This document shows, piece after piece, positions 29,454-37,245 of a DNA stretch of 64,000 nucleotides; position 1 is the first letter of the stretch, and each line of letters begins with the position of its first letter. Under the pieces are notes generated by a model, which was given only the letters and a program-made list of their open reading frames with translations, made no database searches and was not told the DNA's origin. Source of the stretch: Rhodopseudomonas faecalis (GTDB lineage Bacteria; Pseudomonadota; Alphaproteobacteria; Rhizobiales; Xanthobacteraceae); contig NZ_QJTI01000002.1 in NCBI RefSeq assembly GCF_003217325.1, forward strand, positions 186,001 through 250,000. Reading direction: 5' to 3'. Made by a program: the position numbers and the translations under genes.

Positions 29454-30188
29454 TTATGCCCCCTCGCACTCCCATTGCTCGTTGGTCGCATAGTACCGGG
29501 CGCGGCAGCGATCAGTCGCCGCGTGCCCGATCTGATGGCACCAAACGCAATAAGGTTTGCTGCGCGGCGCCGGCTCGGAGTTGTCGGGCATCTGCGGGGC
29601 CGTCGGCCGCCGGCCGGTGGCATAAAATGCAGCGCTGCGCGCCATTTTGAGATGGGCGACGATTTCAGCGACGGTCTGCTCGAACGTATTTTGCTCCGTG
29701 AGCCGCTCCACCATCTTCCGGACGAAGCTCTCAAAGCTATCCGGCAGCGTCGCCGCCGCTGCGTCGAACGCCGCCTGCGCATCACCCAGGGCCTTGCGCG
29801 CATCATCGGGCAGCCGGATGTCCTGTTTCAGGTTGTAGCAGGCGTTTGCCATCTGCCGCGCGTAATGCAGCGACAGCGTGGTTTTCGCGTTGGCTCCCCT
29901 CTGCGCGCGCTCGACAGCCTCGGCGATCCGGCTCGCGACGAACACAATGTTGCCCTCGTAGATCGTCCACCCGTTCTCGGGGGCGGCGCCCGGCTGGCTC
30001 GGCCGATGTGCCGGCTTCGCGTTATCCTGCAACGCCCGCTTCGTCGTCATAACGATGCTGGGCAGCACCGTCTCGATGCGGTCCATGGTGCGCAGGGCGG
30101 CGGCGATCAGTTGGCACTCCTCGCCTGTGAGGGGAATTGTTTTTTCGTCGGACGCGAAGGCGTCAGCGAGTTTGCTAATCGTGGTCAT
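29454..30188 (-). CDS. Phage protein with C-terminal zinc-knuckle-like motif
   Basis: A 244-residue mainly helical protein (TGEECQLIAAALRTMDRIETVLPSIV, VASRIAEAVERAQRG, YARQMANACYNLKQDIRLPDDAR). Near the C-terminus is YCVWCHQIGHAATDRC, with CxxC-x4-H-x5-C spacing like a zinc knuckle, which often binds single-stranded nucleic acid. It lies beside ssb, so a role in DNA processing is possible. Start ATG at 30188 with AAGGAA upstream. Confidence 0.75.
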   Translation of the reverse strand: MTTISKLADAFASDEKTIPLTGEECQLIAAALRTMDRIETVLPSIVMTTKRALQDNAKPAHRPSQPGAAPENGWTIYEGNIVFVASRIAEAVERAQRGANAKTTLSLHYARQMANACYNLKQDIRLPDDARKALGDAQAAFDAAAATLPDSFESFVRKMVERLTEQNTFEQTVAEIVAHLKMARSAAFYATGRRPTAPQMPDNSEPAPRSKPYCVWCHQIGHAATDRCRARYYATNEQWECEGA

Positions 30189-30204
30189 GGTGTGTTCCTT
30201 GGCT

Positions 30205-30651
30205 CTAGAAGGGGATGTCGTCATCCATCGGGATGTTCTGGCTCGGCGCGCGGCCGGCGCTGCGGGGTGTCCCGCTGTCGCCCCCGCCATCGCCCCCGCC
30301 GCTGCCGCCGAGCAGGATCAGCTGCGCGTTGAACCCCTTGAGGACGATTTCTGTGGTGTATTTCTCGACGCCGTTCTGATCGGTCCATTTGCGGTGCTCG
30401 ATCGCGCCCTCAACGAGGCATTTAGAGCCCCTGCGCAGATACTGCTCGGCGACGTTGCACAGACCTTCCGTCCAGATCACGACGCGATGCCACTGCGTCT
30501 TCTCTTTCCGCTCGCCTGTATTTTTGTCCCGCCAGCTCTCTGACGTAGCGATCGAGAAGTTGACGACGCGCGAGCCATTTTGCAGCCTTTTGCATTCTGG
30601 ATCGCCGCCCAGGCGACCAATCAAGGTCGCCCGGTTCATATCGCCGGCCAT
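30205..30651 (-). CDS. ssb: Single-stranded DNA-binding protein
   Basis: A 148-residue phage SSB: an OB-fold domain (NRATLIGRLGGDPE, VVNFSIATSESWRDKNTGERKEKTQWHRVVIW, LRRGSKCLVEGAIEHRKW) then a glycine-rich linker and the acidic C-terminal tip DDDIPF used to recruit partner proteins. It protects single-stranded DNA during phage replication and recombination. It belongs to the recombination module with the SbcC-like ATPase, probable annealase and exonuclease genes upstream. Confidence 0.95.
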   Translation of the reverse strand: MAGDMNRATLIGRLGGDPECKRLQNGSRVVNFSIATSESWRDKNTGERKEKTQWHRVVIWTEGLCNVAEQYLRRGSKCLVEGAIEHRKWTDQNGVEKYTTEIVLKGFNAQLILLGGSGGGDGGGDSGTPRSAGRAPSQNIPMDDDIPF

Positions 30652-30664
30652 TGCACTGCCCCCT

Positions 30665-31054
30665 TTAGAACTGCTGGCGCGCGGCGCTATCGATGGATGC
30701 CACGCGCTGTTCGATGCGGGCGACTGCGGCCTCGACGCTGTTCAGCGTGGTGTCGATGGCGCCGAGCCGGGTCATTGCGCTTTTGATCTGGGCCAAGTCG
30801 GTTGTCATGTTGGCGGCGATCGCAGCGAAGTCAGCCGGCTCAGCTTCCGGCGGCTTGCCGAGCTTGCCGAACATTTCGGTTCGGATGCGGGCGACGTGCG
30901 CGGCGGAGAGGCGCGGGGCGGCCTTGCGGGCAATATCTTCGTCCGTCAGGCCGCCGGCATAGAAGAATGCCCCGTCGCCCGTCGGAGACAGATGGCCTTT
31001 GAGCGCTTCGTGGATAGCAATCGTTTCTTGGGTAGTTGCGATGATGCGGGCCAT
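30665..31054 (-). CDS. Phage protein with C-terminal coiled coil, unknown function
   Basis: A 129-residue protein. The first half is globular (MARIIATTQETIAIHEALKG, LTDEDIARKAAPRL); the second half is a likely coiled coil (ANMTTDLAQIKSAM, TLNSVEAAVARIEQRV). Ribosome binding site AAGGA before the ATG at 31054. It lies directly upstream of ssb. No family recognised. Confidence 0.75.
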   Translation of the reverse strand: MARIIATTQETIAIHEALKGHLSPTGDGAFFYAGGLTDEDIARKAAPRLSAAHVARIRTEMFGKLGKPPEAEPADFAAIAANMTTDLAQIKSAMTRLGAIDTTLNSVEAAVARIEQRVASIDSAARQQF

Positions 31055-31081
31055 GGCTTGTCCTTGCTATGCGGTGGTGGA

Positions 31082-31408
31082 TTAGGCTTCGGCCGGGGCT
31101 TCGGCCGGGGCTTCGGCCGGGGCTTCGGCCGGCGGCGGGATCACCACGTCGGGCATCGCGCCGTCGAGCAGATCGGCGAGCGCGCGCAGAGTGCCGGCGG
31201 CCTTGCGGGCACTGTCCTGATTGTTGGCGATCCGGCTGTGGAAGTCGCAGGCGGCGTGGATTTCGATCGTCGCTCCTACCGGGATGCTACGGTCGCGGAA
31301 CGGCCACCCTTTGTCGTAGCTGGACGAATACCCTGCCGCTTTGACGATTTCGTAATCCGACATCTGCACGAGGTAATCGTTGACCCCGGCCGTCCCGATG
31401 ATTTTCAT
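31082..31408 (-). CDS. Phage protein with C-terminal PAEA tandem repeats
   Basis: A 108-residue protein (MKIIGTAGVNDYLVQMSDYEIVKAAGY, RDRSIPVGATIEIHAACDFHSRI) ending in four PAEA units encoded by a perfect 12-base tandem repeat. The globular part suggests a small beta-rich phage protein of unknown role. Ribosome binding site AAGGAG before the ATG at 31408. Confidence 0.78.
   Translation of the reverse strand: MKIIGTAGVNDYLVQMSDYEIVKAAGYSSSYDKGWPFRDRSIPVGATIEIHAACDFHSRIANNQDSARKAAGTLRALADLLDGAMPDVVIPPPAEAPAEAPAEAPAEA
31085..31132. repeat. Four perfect copies of a 12-base tandem repeat
   Basis: GGCTTCGGCCGG repeated four times without mismatch, inside the C-terminal codons of the gene at 31082-31408. 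Encodes (PAEA)4 on the minus strand. The number of copies could vary between strains by slippage. Confidence 0.95.
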
Positions 31409-31438
31409 TGCAATGCTCCTTGCGTGGGGTGGGGCCGC

Positions 31439-32743
31439 TTACGCGGCGGCCCCTGCTTCGGTGGCGATGACTTCGCCATTTTCGATGACGACGAACGATT
31501 TGCCGCTCGCGTTGATCTTCTCGACCCAGCACTGATAGTCCGCGCCTTCGACCATCTCAGCGAGGATCGCCATGCTATCGTCATCCAGATCGTTGCCGTG
31601 CCGGATGCGCAGCACGCGCAGTTTCGGGTTCATCCGCATTGCGATGGCGATTGACGTGCGCAGCTGCTCGGCGGTGCTGGCCTGGTCGAAGGGCAGGCCG
31701 TTGAGCAGCACAGCGCCGTCGTCAAACGAAAGGCCGGGAACGGGCAGCTGCGCCGCGGCGATCTGCGCGGCGAGCGCTTCCTTGCGCCGGTCCATAGCGG
31801 CGGTCAGCGCCTGCGCCTGTGCTTCGATGCCGGTTGCCTGTTCCAACAATTCGGCGTGGCGCTGTCGCGCCGCGACATGAGCGTTTGTGCGCTTCGCGGT
31901 TGCGATCTGCTCGACCAGCGCCGCGGTGTCGATCGGATCGGGCAGGGGCGGCGCGGCTTCCAGCTTGGCGCGCATCGATGCCGCGTCGGCGGCATAGCGG
32001 TCCGCCTGCGCGTTCAGTTCCTTGACGTGTTCCAGAAGGTCCGCGGCTTCCTTCCGGCGCGCGTCCGCCGTCACCTCAGCCTGCGCGATGTCGGTCTTCG
32101 CCTGCTCCCGGCGCGCCCGGCGCTGCGCGACCTCGGCGTTGTGCTGGCCGGCCGCCTCCAATTCGGCGACCAACGCCGCCTCATCGATCGGCTGCTTCGG
32201 CGTGCCGATCGGCGCCTCGATGCCGGCGGCCTGGGCGCGCAGCGTCTTGGCCTGCCGGTTGAGATCGGTGCGGGCGGCGAAGTCCTCCTTGTTCGCTTTA
32301 TCGACGCCGTCGAAGTCGATCTCGGGCATCAAGTCGCGGATCATGCGCCACTGCGTCTGCGCGTCCGCGTTGGCGAATTCGAGCGGGTCGAAGGTCAGCG
32401 CGCCGACCAGATCGTCCAGCACCTTTTGCGGCGACGGCGCGCGATTGCCGGCGGCATTCTCCACGATCAGCGACGTGGTGAAATCGTCGTCGCCCTTCCG
32501 CTCGAACTTGCGGGTCACCTTGATCTCGCCGAGGTCGAGCCTGATCCGGGCGCTATCGGCGCCGCGGCGGATCGGCGCCGCTTGAATGTGCTTAGCCCCC
32601 GCCAATGCCCACCAGATCGCATCGAGCACGCTGGTTTTGCCGTTGCCGTTCTTCCCGGTCACCTCGATCACAGCCCCGCTAGGGGCAATTTCGACGGCCG
32701 TGAGTTTCTTGACGTTTTCTGCGATCAGTCCGACGATTTTCAT
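31439..32743 (-). CDS. SbcC/SMC-like AAA ATPase of the phage recombination module
   Basis: A 434-residue ATPase starting MKIVGLIAENVKKLTAVEI, with the Walker A motif GKNGNGKTS, a long coiled coil (about residues 160-330, rich in Ala/Glu/Arg/Gln) and a C-terminal domain with ELV-like block STAEQLRTSIAIAMRMNPKLRVLRI and DDDSMAILAEM, equivalent to the signature and Walker B region. The architecture is that of RecN/SbcC/Rad50 proteins in miniature. Likely assists the exonuclease/annealase system in processing DNA ends. Confidence 0.85.
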   Translation of the reverse strand: MKIVGLIAENVKKLTAVEIAPSGAVIEVTGKNGNGKTSVLDAIWWALAGAKHIQAAPIRRGADSARIRLDLGEIKVTRKFERKGDDDFTTSLIVENAAGNRAPSPQKVLDDLVGALTFDPLEFANADAQTQWRMIRDLMPEIDFDGVDKANKEDFAARTDLNRQAKTLRAQAAGIEAPIGTPKQPIDEAALVAELEAAGQHNAEVAQRRARREQAKTDIAQAEVTADARRKEAADLLEHVKELNAQADRYAADAASMRAKLEAAPPLPDPIDTAALVEQIATAKRTNAHVAARQRHAELLEQATGIEAQAQALTAAMDRRKEALAAQIAAAQLPVPGLSFDDGAVLLNGLPFDQASTAEQLRTSIAIAMRMNPKLRVLRIRHGNDLDDDSMAILAEMVEGADYQCWVEKINASGKSFVVIENGEVIATEAGAAA

Positions 32744-32767
32744 GATGTGCTTTCTCGTGGTTGGTAG

Positions 32768-33040
32768 TTACGGGTGGCCGAATGCGCCGCAGTACCCAAG
32801 TTGGCGGGTCGCCTGCTGAGTGCCTTCGGGTGATGCGATGTGGACGGTGCATTGCAGGCGCCACGCCATGCAGTCGGAGGCTATGCACCGACACGACGCT
32901 GGGATTGCGCCGCCGTGCGTGCTGAGCGCGTCGCGGTTCACGCCGCCGATGATCTCGCCGCCCGAGACGCCGAGTTCGCGCCGCGCGATCCGCGCGTGCG
33001 GGCACCATTTGGTGCGGGCATCGCTATCCGTTGCGATCAT
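32768..33040 (-). CDS. Small phage protein with cysteine motif
   Basis: A 90-residue protein with cysteines in CPHARIARRELG and in RCIASDCMAWRLQC. The CxxxxCMAWR pattern recurs in the gene at 36337-36612 and is common in small phage proteins; it may bind a metal. Its ATG overlaps the stop of the upstream gene by 4 bases. Function unknown. Confidence 0.75.
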   Translation of the reverse strand: MIATDSDARTKWCPHARIARRELGVSGGEIIGGVNRDALSTHGGAIPASCRCIASDCMAWRLQCTVHIASPEGTQQATRQLGYCGAFGHP

Positions 33041-33249
33041 CGGGCGGCCTCCATTTTCCGGCGGATTTGGGATCGGATCATCGGTTCAAAGCGACGGCTG
33101 GCGATGCTCCCGCTGTGCACGGGGATCGATAGCGGGCGCCCGCCAGCTTCAAACTCGGCAATGGTGTGGCGCCTGCCCGGGCGGATGCGGACGTTAGTCC
33201 CGCCAAGGGCTTCAATCGTCTTTGCGACGCTGCGATGGAGCGAATTCAT
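33037..33249 (-). CDS. Small HicA-like phage protein
   Basis: A 70-residue basic protein (SVAKTIEALGGTNVRIRPGRRHTIAEFEAGGRP, FEPMIRSQIRRKM). Its alternation of basic strands and end helix resembles the HicA/double-stranded-RNA-binding-like fold seen in short phage proteins, but the catalytic histidine context of HicA toxins is not clear. Overlaps both neighbours by 4 bases. Confidence 0.7.
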   Translation of the reverse strand: MNSLHRSVAKTIEALGGTNVRIRPGRRHTIAEFEAGGRPLSIPVHSGSIASRRFEPMIRSQIRRKMEAAR

Positions 33250-33512
33250 TTCGCGGCCCCCAGCGCTTTGCGCACTTCGCGGTTCAGCTTGTCGTGGTGG
33301 TCTGCAAGCAAGCAGACGACGCGGCGCGCCACAGCCGGGTGCTTGAGGTCCGCGGGCGCTACGCCCGCGAATTTCTGCCGGCGCGCAATCTCAGCGACGC
33401 GGCCCATGTTGCAGTCGAACAGCGCGGCAATGTCGTGCTGATACATGCTCGGCAACAATGCGCGGATCAGCGCGGCGTCGTCGCGGGTCAAAGTGCGGGA
33501 TGCCTCGGTCAT
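33246..33512 (-). CDS. Small helix-turn-helix phage protein
   Basis: An 88-residue protein with a likely helix-turn-helix (LIRALLPSMYQHDIAALFDCNMGRVAEIARRQKF) followed by a helical tail (VVCLLADHHDKLNREVRKAL). Start ATG at 33512, five bases after the stop of the probable annealase gene. A DNA-binding role is inferred. Confidence 0.74.
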   Translation of the reverse strand: MTEASRTLTRDDAALIRALLPSMYQHDIAALFDCNMGRVAEIARRQKFAGVAPADLKHPAVARRVVCLLADHHDKLNREVRKALGAAK

Positions 33513-33517
33513 GGCAG

Positions 33518-34594
33518 TTACTCCGCGACTTTTGCCGGCGCCGGCTCGGCATCGTGGCCGGCCTTCCATGCCTCGGCCTCGGCCTCGCGGCCGGGGGCGC
33601 GGTATTCCGGCGGGATTGCGCGCTTCGCCATCCCGTCGCGCTTTGCCTGGGCGCCGCGCGCGCGAGCAGTGACAATGATCAGGTCAGTGGCGGGAAGCTT
33701 CTCACCAGCTTCCGGCATTTCATCAACTTGGGCGCCAGAGTTGTCCGAGCCGCTTTCCTGATCGGCCGGCTCGGGTTCATTGTCAGACAGCGGGTTGCTA
33801 ATGACCTTGTGCACGGGCGCCTCGGGCCGTGTGCCGCGCAACAGTTCCTCCGCGGAAGTTTCGCCGTTCTTCAATCCCGAATAGATCGCGCGGAGCGTGA
33901 CCATCGTATCTAGATCGATGTCATCGACACCCTTGACGCCCAGGATCGCGAACACCTGGTCGGGCAGCAACCCGAAGTGGGCGAGCGAGGCAATGGCGGT
34001 TTCGCGGCGCGCAGAAAGCGTTTTCGCGTCGCCCCGGATCACCTGCTCGGCCGCGTCCATCCCCTTGCGCCAAACGCCCTTCGGCACGCCCGCGAGGATG
34101 GCATTGCGCCGGGCGATCGAGCAGGCGGCGTTGCCGGTGACAGCGATCATGTCCTCGTTGTAGAGCCGGCCCTTCTTGTCGCTGATCCGACGCTGAACCG
34201 TGCAGCGCGTCCCGCGGTTCGTCTGCAAGTCGTGAAACACACCTTCGGCGACGATCAATTTGTTGACGCGGTCGATCGTTACGACGGTGGCGCTGTCGCG
34301 GCAGTTGCCCCATTGCGAGGCGATGATTTCGGCAAGCCGGATCGAAGGGCCGCGCAGCGTCTTGCCCCCACGCGGCAGGGCATAGACGCATTCGGCGGCG
34401 GTTTGTTCGTCCAGCGTAGCCAGCGCCTTAATAGCATCGACAGCCGCTTGAATGGATCGGGGGAAATTTCGGGCGGTGGCGACTTGGCTGTCGATCTCGA
34501 CGCGCGCCAGCGCGCTCGCCATCGTGGTGTCGAGCAGCGCCGGCAAGTCGCCCTCGATCACTTCGCCGTTGCTGGTAATGATGTCGTTGCTCAT
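33518..34594 (-). CDS. Probable phage single-strand annealing/recombination protein
   Basis: A 358-residue protein of a broad phage family with the blocks ECVYALPRGGKTLRGPSIRLAEIIASQWGNCR, GVFHDLQTNRGTRCTVQRRISDKKGRLYNEDMIAVTGNAACSIARRNAIL. I know no experimental function for this family, but it regularly sits beside an exonuclease and SSB, as RecT/Erf annealases do, and here it lies between the PD-(D/E)XK exonuclease and the SbcC-like ATPase genes. The C-terminal third is acidic and Pro/Ala-rich. Start ATG at 34594. Confidence 0.82.
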   Translation of the reverse strand: MSNDIITSNGEVIEGDLPALLDTTMASALARVEIDSQVATARNFPRSIQAAVDAIKALATLDEQTAAECVYALPRGGKTLRGPSIRLAEIIASQWGNCRDSATVVTIDRVNKLIVAEGVFHDLQTNRGTRCTVQRRISDKKGRLYNEDMIAVTGNAACSIARRNAILAGVPKGVWRKGMDAAEQVIRGDAKTLSARRETAIASLAHFGLLPDQVFAILGVKGVDDIDLDTMVTLRAIYSGLKNGETSAEELLRGTRPEAPVHKVISNPLSDNEPEPADQESGSDNSGAQVDEMPEAGEKLPATDLIIVTARARGAQAKRDGMAKRAIPPEYRAPGREAEAEAWKAGHDAEPAPAKVAE

Positions 34595-34619
34595 TTGGTC
34601 CTCGGTTGCTTGGGGCGGA

Positions 34620-35663
34620 TTAGCGGCGGCCGAACCACATCGGCAGGTCGGCCGGGTCGAGTTCTTGGATGGGCTCGCGCTTGAGCCACATGCCGTCGCC
34701 GTATTTGCGGCGGCAAAGCACGAACGCTTTGAGCGCGGCCTCGCGGTAGATCGCGGCATCGCGGAGGATGCTATTCTCGGGCGACAGCGAGCACGCCCAA
34801 GACGACGGCGCGCCTGTCGTTTGGAAGAAGACAAACGCGAACCCGTACTCCGCCTGATCGGCTACCTTCCGCAGCCATTGCGGATCGTGGTCGCCGAAAA
34901 CGGCGCCATCCTTGACGAACTGACGAATGAAGGAGCGCCCGCGCATGTAGTGCGCAGCCTGCAAGTCCATCCTTCGCTCAGCGAAGCGGATGCGGCAAAG
35001 CGGCGGGAAATCCATCTCTTTCGGATTAGAAGTGGATTTGAGGTCGCCGATCCCGCGGATTTTGAGGTAATCAAACAGCGCTTTGCAGCGCACCGGCTCG
35101 CCGTCGATCGTCTCGGTCCAGATCACCGCGACCTCGGGCATGCCGCCGTCGAACGCATGTTCGAGGTCGGGGTTGTCGGCGATCAGCGCTGACGAGATGA
35201 TAATGCGGTCGTAGTCATCGGCCTTGAGGATCGTGCGGCCTTCCTTCTCGGCGCGTTCCTTGATGTCGTCCTCGATCTTGACGCCCGGATCAGCGAACAG
35301 GGCTTGGGCAATCTTCTCGGCTTTGCTGCGCAGCGGCTTGATATCGCGTTTGCGTAGCCATGCCGCCAGATCGGCGTCGGTGCGCAACATGTCGTCGCTG
35401 GTGTCCTCGCGCTCGTAGAGCCGGTTGAACTTCTCCTCGCCTTCCAGCACACGGACGTGCACAGCGCGGCCGAAAGTCTTGAACGCACTGTCCGTGTCGG
35501 TAGGGCGCAGCGGGTTAAGCCGACTATTCCACCAAAATTCCGCGGGGTTCAGCAGCAGGCGACGGACATCCCCGGACCCAAGCCCTTCATGGGGGTGATA
35601 AACGGCATCGGCGTTTACGCCGAAGTGGATGCCATCCGGCAGCATTTCGTCACTTGTGTCCAT
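34620..35663 (-). CDS. PD-(D/E)XK-type exonuclease (RecE/lambda-exonuclease-like)
   Basis: A 347-residue nuclease. Visible motifs: FGRAVHVRVLEGEEKF (helix with the conserved histidine), then CKALFDYL and GIGDLKSTSN, giving the D...D-x-K active site, and a conserved glutamine/tyrosine helix (RRMDLQAAHYMRG). This is the layout of phage RecE/Cas4-like 5'-3' exonucleases that resect ends for an annealase. The ATG at 35663 with GAGAG 7 bases upstream is used; an ATG at 35675 is also possible. It overlaps the upstream coiled-coil gene by 14 bases. Confidence 0.86.
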   Translation of the reverse strand: MDTSDEMLPDGIHFGVNADAVYHPHEGLGSGDVRRLLLNPAEFWWNSRLNPLRPTDTDSAFKTFGRAVHVRVLEGEEKFNRLYEREDTSDDMLRTDADLAAWLRKRDIKPLRSKAEKIAQALFADPGVKIEDDIKERAEKEGRTILKADDYDRIIISSALIADNPDLEHAFDGGMPEVAVIWTETIDGEPVRCKALFDYLKIRGIGDLKSTSNPKEMDFPPLCRIRFAERRMDLQAAHYMRGRSFIRQFVKDGAVFGDHDPQWLRKVADQAEYGFAFVFFQTTGAPSSWACSLSPENSILRDAAIYREAALKAFVLCRRKYGDGMWLKREPIQELDPADLPMWFGRR

Positions 35664-35910
35664 GCGCGCTCTCATTGTTGGTGGGCAGTGGGCCGAATTT
35701 GGCGACGTAGCGACCGACCTCTGCTTCAAGCAGATCGATCTTGGATTGATGCTCGGCGGCCTTCTGTTCCGCGCAGCTGCGGCGGCGCACTTCCTCTTGA
35801 GCGATTTCGCGCTGCTCGTCGGCGCGTTGCCGCGCCTTGTGCTTTTCGACGGCAGTGTCGACAGCGAATTCGAGAAGATCGGCAAATGCCTCACGCAATG
35901 AGTAGTCCAT
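35650..35910 (-). CDS. Coiled-coil phage protein, unknown function
   Basis: An 86-residue protein dominated by a charged coiled coil (KHKARQRADEQREIAQEEVRRR, SKIDLLEAEVGRYVAKFGPLP). It overlaps the exonuclease gene by 14 bases and could be its small accessory protein, but this is only positional. Confidence 0.72.
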   Translation of the reverse strand: MDYSLREAFADLLEFAVDTAVEKHKARQRADEQREIAQEEVRRRSCAEQKAAEHQSKIDLLEAEVGRYVAKFGPLPTNNESAHGHK

Positions 35911-35918
35911 GTGAGCCT

Positions 35919-36176
35919 CTATGCCCGGCCTTGCGCCGGCATTTTCGTTAGCGTGTGATACTCGCGCGCAAGCGCGCGCTGATCGTCGTCAGGGGTGGTG
36001 TGGCCGCCATCCACAAGGCCGTTTCGCCAGCCGTGCCAGAATGAACGAGACGCATCGGGCGGGCATTGGCCGCCAGCGAAGCCGATCAAATAGCCGGCGG
36101 TTACTTCATCAGCGTCCAGCGCGGCTAGATCGCGGGTGGTGCTGACGGGCTGGCGGTTTCCGGGGGCTGCTGTCAT
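35919..36176 (-). CDS. Ribosome modulation factor (Rmf)-like phage protein
   Basis: An 85-residue protein. The block AGYLIGFAGGQCPPDASRSFWHGWRNGLVDGG matches the Rmf pattern (G...G..GKS...CPY......R..W..GWR.G). Rmf dimerises and silences ribosomes in stationary phase in gammaproteobacteria. A phage-borne copy could alter host translation, or the small fold may have another use here. The ATG at 36176 overlaps the stop of the upstream gene by 4 bases. Confidence 0.75.
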   Translation of the reverse strand: MTAAPGNRQPVSTTRDLAALDADEVTAGYLIGFAGGQCPPDASRSFWHGWRNGLVDGGHTTPDDDQRALAREYHTLTKMPAQGRA

Positions 36177-36340
36177 GACGGCGATGCGCCATGGGCGCGA
36201 CGATACTTGTCAATCATCTCGTTGAGTTTGGCGGCAGTCCGCTCGCAGCCGATGGCATACCCCCACGCGAATGCGGCAGCGCCGAGCGCGATCGCCGAGC
36301 AGACGAAGGCGCTAGCGTAGACGATGTGCAGCGCTGTCAT
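36173..36340 (-). CDS. Small single-helix membrane protein
   Basis: A 55-residue frame (MTALHIVYASAFVCSAIALG, AFAWGYAIGCERTAAKLNEM) with one membrane helix and a short charged tail. It overlaps both neighbours by 4 bases (ATGA at each end), as its neighbours do. Function unknown. Confidence 0.72.
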   Translation of the reverse strand: MTALHIVYASAFVCSAIALGAAAFAWGYAIGCERTAAKLNEMIDKYRRAHGASPS

Positions 36341-36612
36341 TGTTGGCCCTCAGCGATCCCGATCAAGCCGCAGAAACCGACGCGATCGACGCGGTGGCGC
36401 TGCCATGTGTGGCCAACCCAACCGTTGGTGTCGCGATATTCGGTCGGGCCTTCCCAGCCGTCTCCATTGGGGCGCGCGCCAATGGCGGTGAACGCGACTT
36501 CGGTTTCATCTTCGGCCCACCGCCACGCCATGCACTCCTCACCGAGGCAGAGCGGGTTACGCTCGACGCATGGGCACGCTTTCCGCTTGGCTTCTTCTTC
36601 CGTCGTAAACAT
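36337..36612 (-). CDS. Small phage protein with CxC and CMAWRW cysteine motif
   Basis: A 91-residue protein starting MFTTEEEAKRKACPCVERNPLCLGEECMAWRW; the clustered cysteines suggest a metal site. The remainder is beta-rich with tryptophans (TNGWVGHTWQRHRVDRVGFCG). The CxxxxCMAWR part is shared with the protein at 32768-33040. Function unknown. Confidence 0.76.
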   Translation of the reverse strand: MFTTEEEAKRKACPCVERNPLCLGEECMAWRWAEDETEVAFTAIGARPNGDGWEGPTEYRDTNGWVGHTWQRHRVDRVGFCGLIGIAEGQQ

Positions 36613-36627
36613 CGCGTATCCTTGTAG

Positions 36628-37245
36628 TTAGCTACGTCCAATGATGGCGCATGGCCCGATCCGCGTTGCGCGGATCGTCCCGTCAGCCTTGCGGGCCAAC
36701 AGCGACCGCGCCGCAGGCCCTTCGAACTTGAGGCAGGTGAAGCCGTCGTCGCCGCACGCGACAAATAGACAGGCGTCTGCGCCGCCTACCTTGCAGACAG
36801 TCTTTTCCTCGCCCGGGGGGATCACCGCTTCATTGCCTCTCTTGTGGTAGAGGCGGCCGGGTACTTCGTCGGCAGGATCGGCGCGAAGGAGTAGCGACGT
36901 TTCGCTAGCCTCGAAGATCACGCCGCGGCCGTTCATCCGCATCATGGCGTCCTCGAAGTACGCGGCGACGTTCACAAAGCCGAAGCTCTCGCGCGAGCGC
37001 AGGATCAGGCCGCCGCCGATAGTTTCCCAATGCAGCTCCCAGCGCGCGGCATTGCGTGGGTAGAGCCCGTAATGAGCGTGGCCGTATTCGTGGACGCACG
37101 GCTTGCCGCGCCAGCGGATCGCCGCGCGCCAAAAGTCTCGGCGGATGTCCACGGCGCCGATTTTCCACGGGCTTTCCCACGTCAGGTATTCGAGGCGCCC
37201 GATGTGGATGACGTCGAGCGGTTCGTTCTTGCGTTCCTCAGTCAT
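36628..37245 (-). CDS. Phage protein of unknown function
   Basis: A 205-residue protein with many aromatic and charged residues (ESPWKIGAVDIRRDFWRAAIRWRGKPCVHEYGHAHYGLYPRN has HEYGHAHYG, resembling a zinc-protease HExxH-like stretch but with EYGHA spacing). I recognise no family. The stop lies 15 bases before the start of the downstream gene; the start overlaps the RlpA-like gene by 4 bases. Confidence 0.75.
   Translation of the reverse strand: MTEERKNEPLDVIHIGRLEYLTWESPWKIGAVDIRRDFWRAAIRWRGKPCVHEYGHAHYGLYPRNAARWELHWETIGGGLILRSRESFGFVNVAAYFEDAMMRMNGRGVIFEASETSLLLRADPADEVPGRLYHKRGNEAVIPPGEEKTVCKVGGADACLFVACGDDGFTCLKFEGPAARSLLARKADGTIRATRIGPCAIIGRS

Noticed and set aside
36628-37245. HEYGHAHYG as a zinc-protease HExxH site
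   Set aside because: The glutamate-histidine spacing fits HExxH only loosely and no third ligand or surrounding helix pattern is visible.
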